64,000 bases of DNA from an uncultured Prevotellaceae bacterium (GCA_902769705.1 CACXPX010000019.1:1-64000), one strand, 5' to 3'; counted from the first letter of the stretch, positions 16,766-26,153 are shown. The notes: generated by a model not told the origin, from the sequence alone. Translations and numbers: made by a program.

Positions 16766-19700
16766 ATGAAACATTATCGACTTTTGTTTGTTTTGCTCAC
16801 CCTAATCGGGGTTAATTTAACGGCTAAGGCACAGACGGATGTCACGGCACAGTATTTGACGAATGCCGACTTCTCTCACGCTGCTGTTATTGATAATCAC
16901 CTTTGTGGCTACAGCCATGATATGGAAAAAAATGGCACAACGTATTATGGTATGCAAGAAGTCTCAGGTTGGGAAATAGAACGTACTGCGACAGCTACAG
17001 GTAATGACGGTGGTGAAAATTGCGGAGTAGCAGGTGCCGTTTTTTCCTATGGCTCTGAATGGGAAATGAAGGGTAACAGCAAGGCTGCTCCAGCTTCTGG
17101 TCCTGATGGCTCTAATTCCGGAGCTGGATTGGGATTCTTTGCAGTTTGGGGAAATGGCGGTTATTACTATCAAGAGGTAGATCTTCCTGCTGGCACTTAT
17201 ACCATCACAATCCCCACTTACAATGCCAGTGGTACTCAATCGAATACCAGCTATATCGGGTTCGTTACCGATGGAGACAATCCCAATTGGTATGTTGCAG
17301 AAACCAATCCCACTGTGAATGAATGGAAAACATTGGAAGTTACTTTCACTCTCAGCCAAGAAACAAGTGGGCGTATCTGTTTGGGTTATAAATCAACTGG
17401 CAGTGGATCGGGCGCCAATCCTCACCTCTTTTTTGATAGTGTGACCATCACATATGAGTCAGGAAACAAGATTTTAGACGAAAACACTGCAAAAGTTGAA
17501 GGTGCATCAGCAAGTGATCCTATATTGACAGACTTTGTGGTTAATGGTACGTTTACCGACAATGTGAGTGGTTGGACTTGTACAGGTGGTTTCCAAAACC
17601 AAGCCAGAGCCAATAATCAGGACGGTGACTTTACAAAACCTTTCTTCGAGAATTGGAATGGTGCCGCCCAGGTCAATAGGATGTATCAGACTATTAACAA
17701 CATTCCCAATGGTACTTATAAACTGAAGATTGCTGCCTTTGTTAATAATTTAGCAGATCCCAACGAAAGCCAGTACGTATTTGCTAACAACGACAAGACA
17801 TATCTGACAACTGGTAGTCCAACTTTCTATGAGGTTTGGACAGTAGTTGAAAACAACACTATTGAGATTGGATTGGAACAGACTGAAGCTATTGCCAACT
17901 GGATGGGTATTGATAACGTGTCATTAACTTATTATGGGGCTGGTGATGTCATAGATGCTGCACAGGCTGCTTCCTACAAGATTGAATGGGAGCAAGCTGT
18001 TGCCGCTGCAGAGGATGCAGTTGACAACGATGATTATGAAAATGTGACTGGTGCTGAACTCTCAGCTTTGAATGCCGAGATTGCAAAGGCTGAACCAGGA
18101 ACCGCTGCTGGTTATCAAGAGGCTACAGCAGCATTGGTGGCTGCCACCAAAGCATTCATCTCCGCTAAGAGTGCATATGATGCATTCGTGGCAGAAAAAG
18201 AGAAAGCCGCTCAGTTTGGAATTAGTGCGACTAATCCATCAACTGCTGAAGAGGCAACTGCAGCAGTTGAGCAGATGATGGTAGAAGAATATGAGGTCGT
18301 TGTCAGTGAGTATACTACAGCTATTGAGCTTGGCGAATGGACAGAAAGTGGTGCTGCTAATTTCAATAATGAACACTGGAGCGGTACAACCCGAAACTAT
18401 AAGAATCAGGATGACTCTAACGGAAAAGGTTGGAATGCTACGTCGTGGGATATGAGCCTCAGTCAGGATATCACACTTCCTGCTGGTGAATATGTTTTGA
18501 AAGTGGCAGGCCGTATGAGCGCCCATGCTTTCATGAGTCTTACTGTCAAGGATGGTGATACGGTATTAGGATCCGTAGATGATTTCCCAAGTAAGGGAAA
18601 TACAGGCCGTGGTATTAATAAGGAAGGTGCCACCAGTTTCGATGCTGATGATGCTGCAGGCTTCTCAAACAACAACAATGGTTCAGGATGGGAATGGCGT
18701 TATGTGCCATTTACCTTAACGAGTGAGACCACAGTGAGCATTGCTATTGAGGCTGGTGCTCGTCAAACTCATGAATGGGCAAGCTTTGGTGACTATACGG
18801 TACAAGCAAAGCCTAATATAGAAGCTTCACTGGCTGCATATAATAAGGCAGTTGAAGCAGCAAATGCTGCTATGGACGCGAATCCTACTGTTACTATTGG
18901 TGATGAATATGAAGCTCTTGAGGCCGCTTTGGCTGCAGATAAGGGTTCTACCATCGAATCTATCAGTGAAGCAACAGAGGCTATAGTAGCTGCTACGACC
19001 GCATTCTCTTCGAGTGCTTCTGCTTATGCCGCATACATAGCTGAGAAGGCTGTTGCCGAGATGATTGGCAGTGGTACTGGAGCAGAGCCAACTACTGCAG
19101 AGGAGGCTATCGCTGCAGTTCAGGCTTTGAAGGAAGGTGAGTATGAGTATGTGACAGACAATTACACATATGACAAAACTGAACTGATTGGTGACTTCCC
19201 AGATTGGGATTCTTCGGCAACAGTGAATGGAGAGGAAGCTTATTATGGCACTAATGAGAATGAGCACTGGAGCGGAAGTCCCAAGACTTATTATGAGCAG
19301 GCTGGTGCTGGTTGGGGCGCATCTGCATGGGCGATTCTCTTTGAGAAAACCGTCACATTACCTGCTGGCGACTATATGGTGAAGGTAGCTGCTCGTGCAT
19401 CTGAAAATACTGTTGGTAAGATGTATAGTTCAGAGACGTCTACCGAGGTGGCTCTGCCTCATAATGGTGCAAGCACTAAGGGTATTGACATAAATGGTGA
19501 TGCCAATTTCGGCGAAGGCGACTTTGTGAACAATGGTAATGGTTTTGGATGGGAGTGGCGTTATCTCCCCATCTCGCTGAGTGAACAGAAGAGTGTGACC
19601 ATCACGCTTGAGGTTGAGGGTAAAACCAATTATCAGTGGGCTTCGCTGTGTGACATTACTCTGCTCTCCAAGCAAGATGTTCCTACAGGCATCACAAATG

Positions 19701-19816
19701 TTGGAAGCGAGAATGCTGATGTTGCTAAGGACGTTTACAACCTGCAAGGCCAGAAGGTGGGCAAGGCTCAGAAGGGCGTGTTCATCGTGAATGGTAAGAA
19801 GGTTGTGGTGAAGTAA
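16766..19816 (+). CDS. Large secreted multidomain protein, paralogue 2
   Basis: The 1016-residue protein is a paralogue of the 12928 product: a nearly identical signal peptide (MKHYRLLFVLLTLIGVNLTA), the same first mature residues (DVTAQYLTNADFS), beta-sandwich modules at about 25-235, 250-395, 535-690 and 805-980 (HEWASFGDYTV, YQWASLCDITL), and FIVAR-like Ala-rich helical linkers (400-535, 690-800). It ends VYNLQGQKVGKAQKG...NGKKVVVK, the same sorting-like tail. Modules 3 and 4 resemble each other strongly (NEHWSG, GWGASAW, GWEWRYLP), so internal duplication also occurred. An ATG two codons upstream (16760) is possible, but the paralogue supports 16766. A surface glycan-binding role is inferred. 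Confidence 0.8.
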   Translation: MKHYRLLFVLLTLIGVNLTAKAQTDVTAQYLTNADFSHAAVIDNHLCGYSHDMEKNGTTYYGMQEVSGWEIERTATATGNDGGENCGVAGAVFSYGSEWEMKGNSKAAPASGPDGSNSGAGLGFFAVWGNGGYYYQEVDLPAGTYTITIPTYNASGTQSNTSYIGFVTDGDNPNWYVAETNPTVNEWKTLEVTFTLSQETSGRICLGYKSTGSGSGANPHLFFDSVTITYESGNKILDENTAKVEGASASDPILTDFVVNGTFTDNVSGWTCTGGFQNQARANNQDGDFTKPFFENWNGAAQVNRMYQTINNIPNGTYKLKIAAFVNNLADPNESQYVFANNDKTYLTTGSPTFYEVWTVVENNTIEIGLEQTEAIANWMGIDNVSLTYYGAGDVIDAAQAASYKIEWEQAVAAAEDAVDNDDYENVTGAELSALNAEIAKAEPGTAAGYQEATAALVAATKAFISAKSAYDAFVAEKEKAAQFGISATNPSTAEEATAAVEQMMVEEYEVVVSEYTTAIELGEWTESGAANFNNEHWSGTTRNYKNQDDSNGKGWNATSWDMSLSQDITLPAGEYVLKVAGRMSAHAFMSLTVKDGDTVLGSVDDFPSKGNTGRGINKEGATSFDADDAAGFSNNNNGSGWEWRYVPFTLTSETTVSIAIEAGARQTHEWASFGDYTVQAKPNIEASLAAYNKAVEAANAAMDANPTVTIGDEYEALEAALAADKGSTIESISEATEAIVAATTAFSSSASAYAAYIAEKAVAEMIGSGTGAEPTTAEEAIAAVQALKEGEYEYVTDNYTYDKTELIGDFPDWDSSATVNGEEAYYGTNENEHWSGSPKTYYEQAGAGWGASAWAILFEKTVTLPAGDYMVKVAARASENTVGKMYSSETSTEVALPHNGASTKGIDINGDANFGEGDFVNNGNGFGWEWRYLPISLSEQKSVTITLEVEGKTNYQWASLCDITLLSKQDVPTGITNVGSENADVAKDVYNLQGQKVGKAQKGVFIVNGKKVVVK

Positions 19817-19837
19817 TCACACTTTTATCTCATAAGA

Positions 19838-19880
19838 AATCGGGGCAATCAGCATGTTTGCTGGTTGCCCCGATTCTTTC
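19838..19880. terminator. Strong terminator between convergent genes
   Basis: AATCGGGGCAA...TCAGCA pairs with TGCTGG...TTGCCCCGATT around a TGTT loop, followed by CTTTC. The stem of about 17 bp can serve both strands, ending the secreted-protein gene and btuG. Confidence 0.8.
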
Positions 19881-19884
19881 ATTC

Positions 19885-19955
19885 ACAATTTGCAATTATC
19901 AATTCACAATTCTCTTATTGTCAATTGTCAATACTTAATGGTTAACTATCAATTA
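19885..19955. repeat. ACAATT-type tandem repeat
   Basis: Imperfect 9-10 bp units (CAATTATCAATTCACAATT, then ATTGTCAATTGTCAAT) of the family that also precedes gmd at 39988-40038. It overlaps the end of the noncoding gap before the btuG stop codon. Confidence 0.6.
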
Positions 19956-21059
19956 TTTTAGTTCCTTGTGATGGGCGAATACCAATGTGCCGGGACCTAC
20001 GCCACAAGTATATTTGTTGAGGAAGGTTCCTGTGGTGGAGTAGCGAACCACAAAGCCATCGGTGGTATAGCTGGCTGAGCCTTTGTAATCTTCACTTTCA
20101 CTATATGAAGTGATGAAGACATCGCCCATTGTGGGATCTACACCGATGGCGACAGGACTGAATACCTCTGAGCCTTGTGTAAAGTTGCGCTCTTTACCTG
20201 TCTTCAAGTCGTATACATTGTAGTTGTTTTTCTCTGCCCAGTTCTCATCATAAGTGGTGTTAATGATGTAGAGCAAATCGTTTGCTTTGTCCAAGGCTAT
20301 CATCCTACCATTGGTGAGCGTGGTTACTTGATCATTGGCATCAATGCGTTGCACCGTTGCCTGTACGTCAGCATAGTTTCCCCAACAGGCCAGATAGATG
20401 TTGGTGCCATCGTTGAGGATTTGGTTGGGGTTAGCTGCCACGGTGATGTCCTTCACTTTCGAGAGGTCGCTAGCTTGCAGTTTCACCACATTGGTATGGT
20501 ACTCATAGCTGTAGCCGCCCAAGTTTTTCCATGCGTTGCATACGTAGAGGTAGCCTCCCATTGCGGTAATGCCCTCTAAGGCATCGCCGATGGCAGCGGA
20601 TTGGGCTACAACTTTTAATGCTGTGGTGTCGATTTTAGAAACGGTACCATCGTAACTGGTCACATAGACAGCCGCACCATCTGTGCAGACTTCGCGTGGT
20701 GTGACAATGTTGATGGGGCTGTAGGCTTTCATAGAACGTGCGTCTACCACTTCCACGCGGTTTTCATCGGCTGTGGTGATGTACATCTTGCTTCCACAGA
20801 CAACTGCGTTGTTAGGCGTTCCACCCAGAGAGCGGCCGTTCTTGTTCTTGAAGACATTGCGAGAAACGGTCCCTGTGGTGTAGTCCAAGTAGTCGAGCGA
20901 GCCGTCAATCTTACTGAAATAGCTGCCTTCGTTGAGGATGAACACACCATCGGCGACAGTTACTTCTTCGCGTACATTCTTTTCATCGTCGTCGCTACAT
21001 GCGGCGAACAGCAATGCGCCAGCAAGGAGGCAGACGCAAGTTTTGAATTGCTTTTTCAT
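19953..21059 (-). CDS. btuG: Cobalamin-binding surface lipoprotein BtuG-like (beta-propeller)
   Basis: The 368-residue lipoprotein has a signal peptide with lipobox LFAAC, so Cys20 is probably lipidated, followed by an acidic SDDDEK segment that fits surface export in Bacteroidetes. The rest is a YncE-like seven-bladed beta-propeller (repeated VxxxDxxTxK and GITAMGGYLYVCNAW blades). BtuG proteins of Bacteroides bind vitamin B12 very tightly and pass it to the TonB-dependent BtuB. Here the gene lies 58 bp after btuB, under a cobalamin riboswitch, which makes the assignment strong. No separate promoter is evident. Confidence 0.86.
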   Translation of the reverse strand: MKKQFKTCVCLLAGALLFAACSDDDEKNVREEVTVADGVFILNEGSYFSKIDGSLDYLDYTTGTVSRNVFKNKNGRSLGGTPNNAVVCGSKMYITTADENRVEVVDARSMKAYSPINIVTPREVCTDGAAVYVTSYDGTVSKIDTTALKVVAQSAAIGDALEGITAMGGYLYVCNAWKNLGGYSYEYHTNVVKLQASDLSKVKDITVAANPNQILNDGTNIYLACWGNYADVQATVQRIDANDQVTTLTNGRMIALDKANDLLYIINTTYDENWAEKNNYNVYDLKTGKERNFTQGSEVFSPVAIGVDPTMGDVFITSYSESEDYKGSASYTTDGFVVRYSTTGTFLNKYTCGVGPGTLVFAHHKELK

Positions 21060-21117
21060 TTTTTCTTTTTTGTTATTGTTGTTAATGATTGGATAATCGT
21101 GATTATAATGATTCCTT

Positions 21118-23097
21118 TTATTCTATGGTCAGTTGCAATCGCCATGAACGCCCAGGCATGGGATAATGGGCAACGATATCGTATTGCTTGTCAAGCAGGT
21201 TACGCACAGATGCCCTGAGGGTGAACTTGTGCCTATTCCATGCAAATGACCGCCACGTGCCAATATCGAATTCAACGAATCCAGCAATGCGTGTACCTTG
21301 CGAGTGCTCGTTGGTTGCCCATCGATGGCTTTGTCCGTCAGCACTAAGAGAGAGGTTTGCCCATGGGTTCTTCCATGCCAATGTCGCGCTGAATGAATGC
21401 TGTGGAACATAGGCTATCTGCAACTGATAGTTGGGGGATTGTGGATTGCTGCGGTTCTCGGCTCGTTGCCAACTGTAGTTGCCCGTCAACGAGAGCCGGT
21501 GTCGGTTGTTTAATTGGCACGATGTTTCCAAAGTGACATCAGTTCCATAAACCGCCACGCTTGCCAAATTCATCATTCGCCAAACAAACATGTTGAAGGG
21601 AATGGCCACAATCTTGTCCGTTACCTTATTATAATACATGTCAGTTGTCAACTGGCATTCGGTCTTGTTCTTCCATGAGTGGTGCCATGTGAACCCCAGA
21701 TTCCATTGTGTGGCTTTCTCTGGTTTCAAGTCGTTGGTGCCCAAGTGATAGAAATAGAGTTCGTTGAACGTTGGCAGGCGATAAGTTTGCTTCCAAGAAG
21801 TGCGTAACAGCAATTCTTCGGATGGCAGAATACGATAGGATAAAGCCAGCGAAGGGGAGAGGTGTTGGGTGTTTGATGATGGGTGATGGGAGAGGGTTGA
21901 CAGCAATCGGGTGATGGCGGTCAATCGATTGAACTTTGCCTTTGCTGCTAAAGCTTGAAGGAGAGTGTGGCGATGAGGGTGCCCGTAGTTTCCAATCGTA
22001 CTGTTGAGGCTGTTCATCAGGTAGTCAGCTGAATAGTCAAATGAGAAGGCTTGGGTGGGTTCATAAAGCACGGCCGCAGACGTGTACCACTCACGTTGCC
22101 AGTATTGGGCGTCGCCCACAACGCTACCTGTCGTATGATTCCGATAATCACTCTCAGCCCAATTGAATTTCGCATTCGCCATCATGTGCCATTTTTCGGA
22201 AAATGCTCCCCGATAACGCATCTGCATGAAGGCATTTCGGTCGTGCAGTTGTTCATCGTTGAGATTGGTGTAATAATGCACAATCCCAGGCAGTCGGCGC
22301 AGGTTGTCGCTGTAGTGAGCCTTGGCATCTATTTGGTGAAGTTCATTAAGATGCCATGTGGCCATTGTTTCAGCGTGGCCAGCGCTCATTCGGCTGTTTG
22401 TTCGGCGTTCACGAGTGGTTAATGATACGTTTTTGAGCGTGAATGGATAGTCGTTTTCTGCATAGAGGTATTCGCCAGAAGCACCTACAGACCAACCTTT
22501 TCCAAGACTCTGCCCATACCAGAATGAAGGTGAGATTGTGCCCCACGAACCATAAACCATTGACACTTTCATTTCGTGAGGGTGATGGGTGTTGGGTGTT
22601 GAGTGATTTTCGGTTGGCAAAGGGCGTGTTTGCAGTTCCAACATAGCCGCTGATGCCATGTTTCGTGCAGGGCGGAATATGTCATCGGCATCGCCAATGG
22701 TCAGCATCATATGTTCCACATTTTCAAGGGAATAGCGAGATAAATCGATTTCACCCGATTGGCAATCGCTCAAAGCTATTCCGTCATAAGCCACAGCGGT
22801 GTGACGGGAGCCGATGCCACGTGCAGAAACAGTCTTCATGCCACCAGCTCCGCCATAGTCGCGCACGGTAATACCCGCCATGTGTTTTAGCGCATCAGAC
22901 AGGCTTGAAACGTTCAATTGCAGCATCTGGTTTTTGTTCAGACGTTGGACAGGCATGAGCGATGAAGTTGTTCCAATTCCCCTTTCAGCCAAAACATCAA
23001 CAGCCGGCAACTCGCGTACGGTTGCAGAATCGCTTGGCGTTTGCGCATAAGTGCAAACGGCCAACATCGAAAGCATGAGGCCACTGAATAGTTTCAT
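21118..23097 (-). CDS. btuB: TonB-dependent cobalamin receptor BtuB
   Basis: This 659-residue outer-membrane transporter has a signal peptide (MKLFSGLMLSMLAVCTYA, cleavage before QT), a TonB box-like start, a plug domain (LNVSSLSDALKHMAGITVRDYGGAGGMKTVSARGIGS) read in parts, and a 22-strand barrel ending in WRLQLTIE. The cobalamin riboswitch upstream and btuG downstream identify the substrate. Start 23097 is used: a longer in-frame reading to 23208 runs into the riboswitch and is not credible. Two barrel loops (near residues 163-175 and 400-412) are encoded by GGGTGATGGGTG-type repeats and read TPNTHHPHE and SHHPSSNTQH. Confidence 0.92.
   Translation of the reverse strand: MKLFSGLMLSMLAVCTYAQTPSDSATVRELPAVDVLAERGIGTTSSLMPVQRLNKNQMLQLNVSSLSDALKHMAGITVRDYGGAGGMKTVSARGIGSRHTAVAYDGIALSDCQSGEIDLSRYSLENVEHMMLTIGDADDIFRPARNMASAAMLELQTRPLPTENHSTPNTHHPHEMKVSMVYGSWGTISPSFWYGQSLGKGWSVGASGEYLYAENDYPFTLKNVSLTTRERRTNSRMSAGHAETMATWHLNELHQIDAKAHYSDNLRRLPGIVHYYTNLNDEQLHDRNAFMQMRYRGAFSEKWHMMANAKFNWAESDYRNHTTGSVVGDAQYWQREWYTSAAVLYEPTQAFSFDYSADYLMNSLNSTIGNYGHPHRHTLLQALAAKAKFNRLTAITRLLSTLSHHPSSNTQHLSPSLALSYRILPSEELLLRTSWKQTYRLPTFNELYFYHLGTNDLKPEKATQWNLGFTWHHSWKNKTECQLTTDMYYNKVTDKIVAIPFNMFVWRMMNLASVAVYGTDVTLETSCQLNNRHRLSLTGNYSWQRAENRSNPQSPNYQLQIAYVPQHSFSATLAWKNPWANLSLSADGQSHRWATNEHSQGTRIAGFVEFDIGTWRSFAWNRHKFTLRASVRNLLDKQYDIVAHYPMPGRSWRLQLTIE
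21862..21900. repeat. GGTGTTGGGTG-type repeat inside btuB
   Basis: GAGGTGTTGGGTGTTTGATG and GATGGGTGATGGGAG match the repeat family found between genes at 61794-61872 and 62829-62912. A second copy inside btuB is at 22578-22612. Both stay in frame and encode loop segments rich in H, P, S and T. Confidence 0.65.
22578..22612. repeat. Second GGTGTTGGGTG-type repeat inside btuB
   Basis: GGGTGATGGGTGTTGGGTG followed by TTGAGTG, the same family as at 21862-21900. It encodes the segment ENHSTPNTHHPHE near residue 168. Confidence 0.65.
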
Positions 23098-23159
23098 GTT
23101 GTTTTTGTCACTCTTCCTTACATCGAGGTATCGAGACGCACTCCAAAAAATAGGGTGCA

Positions 23160-23361
23160 CACAGGGCAGGTCTTCTGACTTGCAGTCTGAAGAAGAACGC
23201 CTTCCCAACTCATTACGTGTCAGTGGCTTACATGTTCAACTTCGCAAAAGGACTGCTCACAGCTGCGGGACAGTTCAGGTTCTCCACCTGATTCCCTTTT
23301 AAGGGCCTTGCCTCTGCGTTATCTTTCAAACATGAAGGCAAAGGTCCACCCAATGCGGGTG
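23160..23361 (-). promoter_or_regulatory. Cobalamin (B12) riboswitch
   Basis: On the minus strand the leader contains TCCCGCAGCTGTGAGCAGTC, the B12 box GCCACTG (23221-23227) and the 3' part AAGTCAGAAGACCTGCC, all hallmarks of the adenosylcobalamin-class riboswitch. It lies between the promoter at 23362-23392 and btuB, so btuB-btuG expression should fall when B12 is plentiful. Confidence 0.95.
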
Positions 23362-23392
23362 CAAAGATAAGCATAATATATGAAACTGCAAA
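23362..23392 (-). promoter_or_regulatory. Promoter of the btuB-btuG operon
   Basis: On the minus strand TTTG (23392-23389), a 19-bp spacer and TATCTTTG (23369-23362) form a consensus promoter placed directly upstream of the riboswitch. Confidence 0.75.
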
Positions 23393-23531
23393 AAGAAACA
23401 CCTATTGATTTTGTCATATCGAGTTGGCAAATTTGAAGCAAGAAAAGAAAGCGATAAAAATAATGTAAACAAAGATGGTTGGTTTTACACTTTTCAACTT
23501 TCAAACTTTTTTTCATTTCGACTTTTCTTTG

Positions 23532-23539
23532 TACCTTTG
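23532..23539 (+). promoter_or_regulatory. -7 promoter box of the DASS transporter gene
   Basis: TACCTTTG lies 42 bp before the ATG at 23582. No perfect -33 TTTG is seen. A longer in-frame reading starting at 23405 crosses this box and is rejected. Confidence 0.6.
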
Positions 23540-23581
23540 CACCCCGAAAACAATAAAACAAAAAATCATAAAGAAAGACAA

Positions 23582-25048
23582 ATGGCAGAAAACGTCAAGA
23601 AGACTCTCACAGGAGACTTCAGTAAAAAGAAGATGTTGATGTTCGCCGTTACGGCTATCATCACGCTTATTGTTTGGAATCTGCCTATCGACAGTTTTGG
23701 AATCGATGGGCTTACCGTTGTGCAGCAGCGTGTTATCGCTGTTTTCATGATGGCTGTGCTGCTTTGGCTAACTGAGGCTATTCCCGCCTGGGCCACGAGT
23801 GTCACTATTATTTTTGTGTTGCTGTTCTGCGTCAGTAACTCTTCATTTAAGTTCCTACAAGGGAGCGAGGGTGAATACGGACAACTGCTCGACTCGGTAG
23901 GTATCATGGCATGTTTTGCCGACCCCACCATCATCCTCTTCCTCGGTGGATTCATTTTGGCTATTGCCGCCACCAAGTCAGGACTTGACGTGCTGATGGC
24001 AAAGACGATGATCAAGCCTTTTGGAAAGAAGAGTGAGAACGTGTTGCTGGGCTTCATGCTCATCACGGGTATCTTCTCGATGTTCATTTCGAACACCGCA
24101 ACGGCAGCCATGATGCTGACGTTCCTGACACCTGTCTTCAAGGCTTTGCCAGCCAATGGTAAAGGCCGCATCGCCCTGACGATGGCTATTCCTATCGGTG
24201 CCAACCTCGGTGGAATGGGAACTCCCATCGGTACACCTCCCAATGCATTCGCTTATAAGGTGCTTAACGATCCTGCTGGGCTCGACATGGGTATCTCGTT
24301 CGGCCAATGGATGATGTTCATGGCTCCGCTTGTGATCATCATGTTGCTCATCAGCTGGTTCGTGATTCTCAAGTTTTTCCCCTTTACCAAGAAGACCATT
24401 GAACTGAATATCGAGGGCAGCGTGCAGCATAACTGGCGCACGGTGGTAGTTGCTGTGACTTTTGCCTTGACCATTCTGCTCTGGGTATTCGGAAAGCAGC
24501 TTGGTGTGAATGCCAACACGACAGCTATGTTGCCCATCGCCGTGTTTGCTTTCACGGGCGTGATTACCGCTCACGATTTGAAAGACATCGATTGGGCTGT
24601 CATCTGGATGGTGGCCGGTGGTTTCGCGCTGGGACTTGCCATGAATGGAACAGGTTTGGCCAACAACGCAGTGAAGAGCATTCCTTTTGACTCGCTCAGT
24701 CCTATTGTCGTGCTTATCGTGAGCTGTCTGGTATGCTATGCGTTGAGTAACTTCATTTCGAACACTGCTACAGCCGCTCTGCTTATTCCCATTCTGACAG
24801 TTGTTTGCTCGGGTATGGGCGACAGCCTGGGTCTTATTGGTGGCACCAGCACGGTGCTCATTGGTATTGCTGTTGCCGCATCTTGTGCTATGGCATTGCC
24901 CATCTCAACACCTCCAAACGCCATTGCTTATTCCACAGGTCTCATCCAACAGAAGGATATGGCCAAGACCGGACTGACCGTAGGTATCATCAGCCTTGTC
25001 ATCGGCATTATCGCCTTGGTGTTCATTGGTAAGATGGGAGTGCTCTGA
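23582..25048 (+). CDS. DASS-family (SLC13) anion:sodium symporter
   Basis: The 488-residue inner-membrane protein has about 11-12 hydrophobic segments and two copies of the family's Ser-Asn-Thr motif (FISNTATAAMML and FISNTATAALLIP), which line the Na+ and substrate sites. GTPIGTPPNAFAYK and STPPNAIAYSTG are the matching helical-hairpin tips. Family members carry succinate, other C4-dicarboxylates, citrate or sulfate; TPPN in both halves favours a dicarboxylate carrier, but the substrate is inferred. The EamA transporter follows after 5 bp, suggesting a two-gene operon. Confidence 0.9.
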   Translation: MAENVKKTLTGDFSKKKMLMFAVTAIITLIVWNLPIDSFGIDGLTVVQQRVIAVFMMAVLLWLTEAIPAWATSVTIIFVLLFCVSNSSFKFLQGSEGEYGQLLDSVGIMACFADPTIILFLGGFILAIAATKSGLDVLMAKTMIKPFGKKSENVLLGFMLITGIFSMFISNTATAAMMLTFLTPVFKALPANGKGRIALTMAIPIGANLGGMGTPIGTPPNAFAYKVLNDPAGLDMGISFGQWMMFMAPLVIIMLLISWFVILKFFPFTKKTIELNIEGSVQHNWRTVVVAVTFALTILLWVFGKQLGVNANTTAMLPIAVFAFTGVITAHDLKDIDWAVIWMVAGGFALGLAMNGTGLANNAVKSIPFDSLSPIVVLIVSCLVCYALSNFISNTATAALLIPILTVVCSGMGDSLGLIGGTSTVLIGIAVAASCAMALPISTPPNAIAYSTGLIQQKDMAKTGLTVGIISLVIGIIALVFIGKMGVL

Positions 25049-25053
25049 ACTTG

Positions 25054-25947
25054 ATGAAAAAATCTTTCATCCAGCTTCATTTGTCGGTATTGCTGGCTGG
25101 CTTTACTGGGCTATTCGGCAAACTCATCACGTTGAACGAGGTAGATATCGTTTGGTATCGAATGTTCTTCACATCGATGATTTTGCTGGTCTTCACGGGT
25201 CTGCCGCGTGTGAATACACGTAAAATGCTGCAATTGGCTGGTTGTGGTGCCTTGCTGGGACTTCATTGGATGTTATTCTATGGTTCCATCAAGGCATCAA
25301 ACGTATCTATAGGCGTCATCTGTTTTTCTTTAGTGGGCTTTTTCACGGCATTCATCGAGCCCGTTGTCTATCATAGGCGGTTGTCGTGGATAGAGATTGT
25401 GTTCTCGCTCATCACGCTTTGCGGGCTGTTGTTTATTTTCTCGTTTGACGCCCAATACCGATATGGCATCATGATAGGTGTTGTCTCTTCGTTTGTCTGT
25501 GCGCTCTATGCCACTTTGAACAAGCGTGTAAGCGTGGGCGTGAAAAGCCGTACGGTGTTGTTCTATCAGATGGCGGCTGGATTGGTTGTGGTGTCGGTCA
25601 TCATTCCGATTTACCTAATGGTCTTTCCAGCCAATCAATCCGTACTTGTTATTCCAGATGGGAGCAATTTGTGGTGGATGCTCTGCCATGCGTTGTTCTG
25701 TACGGTGGGCATGTATCTGCTTCAGATTCAGGCTTTGCGTGGTCTGTCAGCATTCACCGTGAACCTGACGTACAATCTGGAACCATGTTACACGATTCTC
25801 ATGGCATTCCTCTTTTTCGGTGAAGCCCGCGAAGTGAATTTCTCGTTCTACGTTGGCATCTTGCTGATTCTGACAAGTGTGTTGCTTCAAACGTGGAGGG
25901 CTGTGAAGCTTCGAAAAAGAGAGTCGGTTTCAAAAGCATCCATTTGA
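25054..25947 (+). CDS. EamA/DMT-family transporter
   Basis: The 297-residue protein has ten predicted membrane helices in two EamA repeats (the first with LHLSVLLAGFTGLFGKLI, the second beginning near FVCALYATLNKRVSVG), typical of drug/metabolite transporters that export amino acids or metabolites. The basic tail (KLRKRESVSKASI) is cytoplasmic. It starts 5 bp after the DASS gene, so the two are likely translated from one mRNA. ATG 25054 is preferred to the adjacent TTG. The substrate is unknown. Confidence 0.88.
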   Translation: MKKSFIQLHLSVLLAGFTGLFGKLITLNEVDIVWYRMFFTSMILLVFTGLPRVNTRKMLQLAGCGALLGLHWMLFYGSIKASNVSIGVICFSLVGFFTAFIEPVVYHRRLSWIEIVFSLITLCGLLFIFSFDAQYRYGIMIGVVSSFVCALYATLNKRVSVGVKSRTVLFYQMAAGLVVVSVIIPIYLMVFPANQSVLVIPDGSNLWWMLCHALFCTVGMYLLQIQALRGLSAFTVNLTYNLEPCYTILMAFLFFGEAREVNFSFYVGILLILTSVLLQTWRAVKLRKRESVSKASI

Positions 25948-25973
25948 CAAAATGACAGCTATCTTTTAAGGGG

Positions 25974-26039
25974 CTCATTTGTGGCAAATGAGCCTCTCAA
26001 AAGCCATCAATGACCGCCTTAAAAGCCATCAATGGGAAA
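25974..26039. repeat. 22-bp phased dyad repeat array B (3 units)
   Basis: Units begin at 25974 (CTCATTTGTGGCAAATGAG, a perfect dyad), 25996 (CTCAAAAGCCATCAATGAC) and 26018 (CTTAAAAGCCATCAATGGG), in strict 22-bp register. The array lies between convergent genes, 27 bp after the EamA gene stop. The following stretch to 26153 is AT-rich and noncoding. Confidence 0.8.
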
Positions 26040-26153
26040 ATCGGGCCATAAGTAAAAAGATTCAACAAATCGGTTATTTAATCCGCTGTTTTGCTTTACA
26101 ATTTGTCAGAAATATGGCCGATTTGCTGACAAGTTGATTTCGGACTTATCTGC

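Noticed and set aside
23098..23208. A 37-residue N-terminal extension of BtuB in the same frame
   Set aside because: It runs through the cobalamin riboswitch and lacks a signal peptide; the signal MKLFSGLMLSMLAVCTYA begins at 23097.
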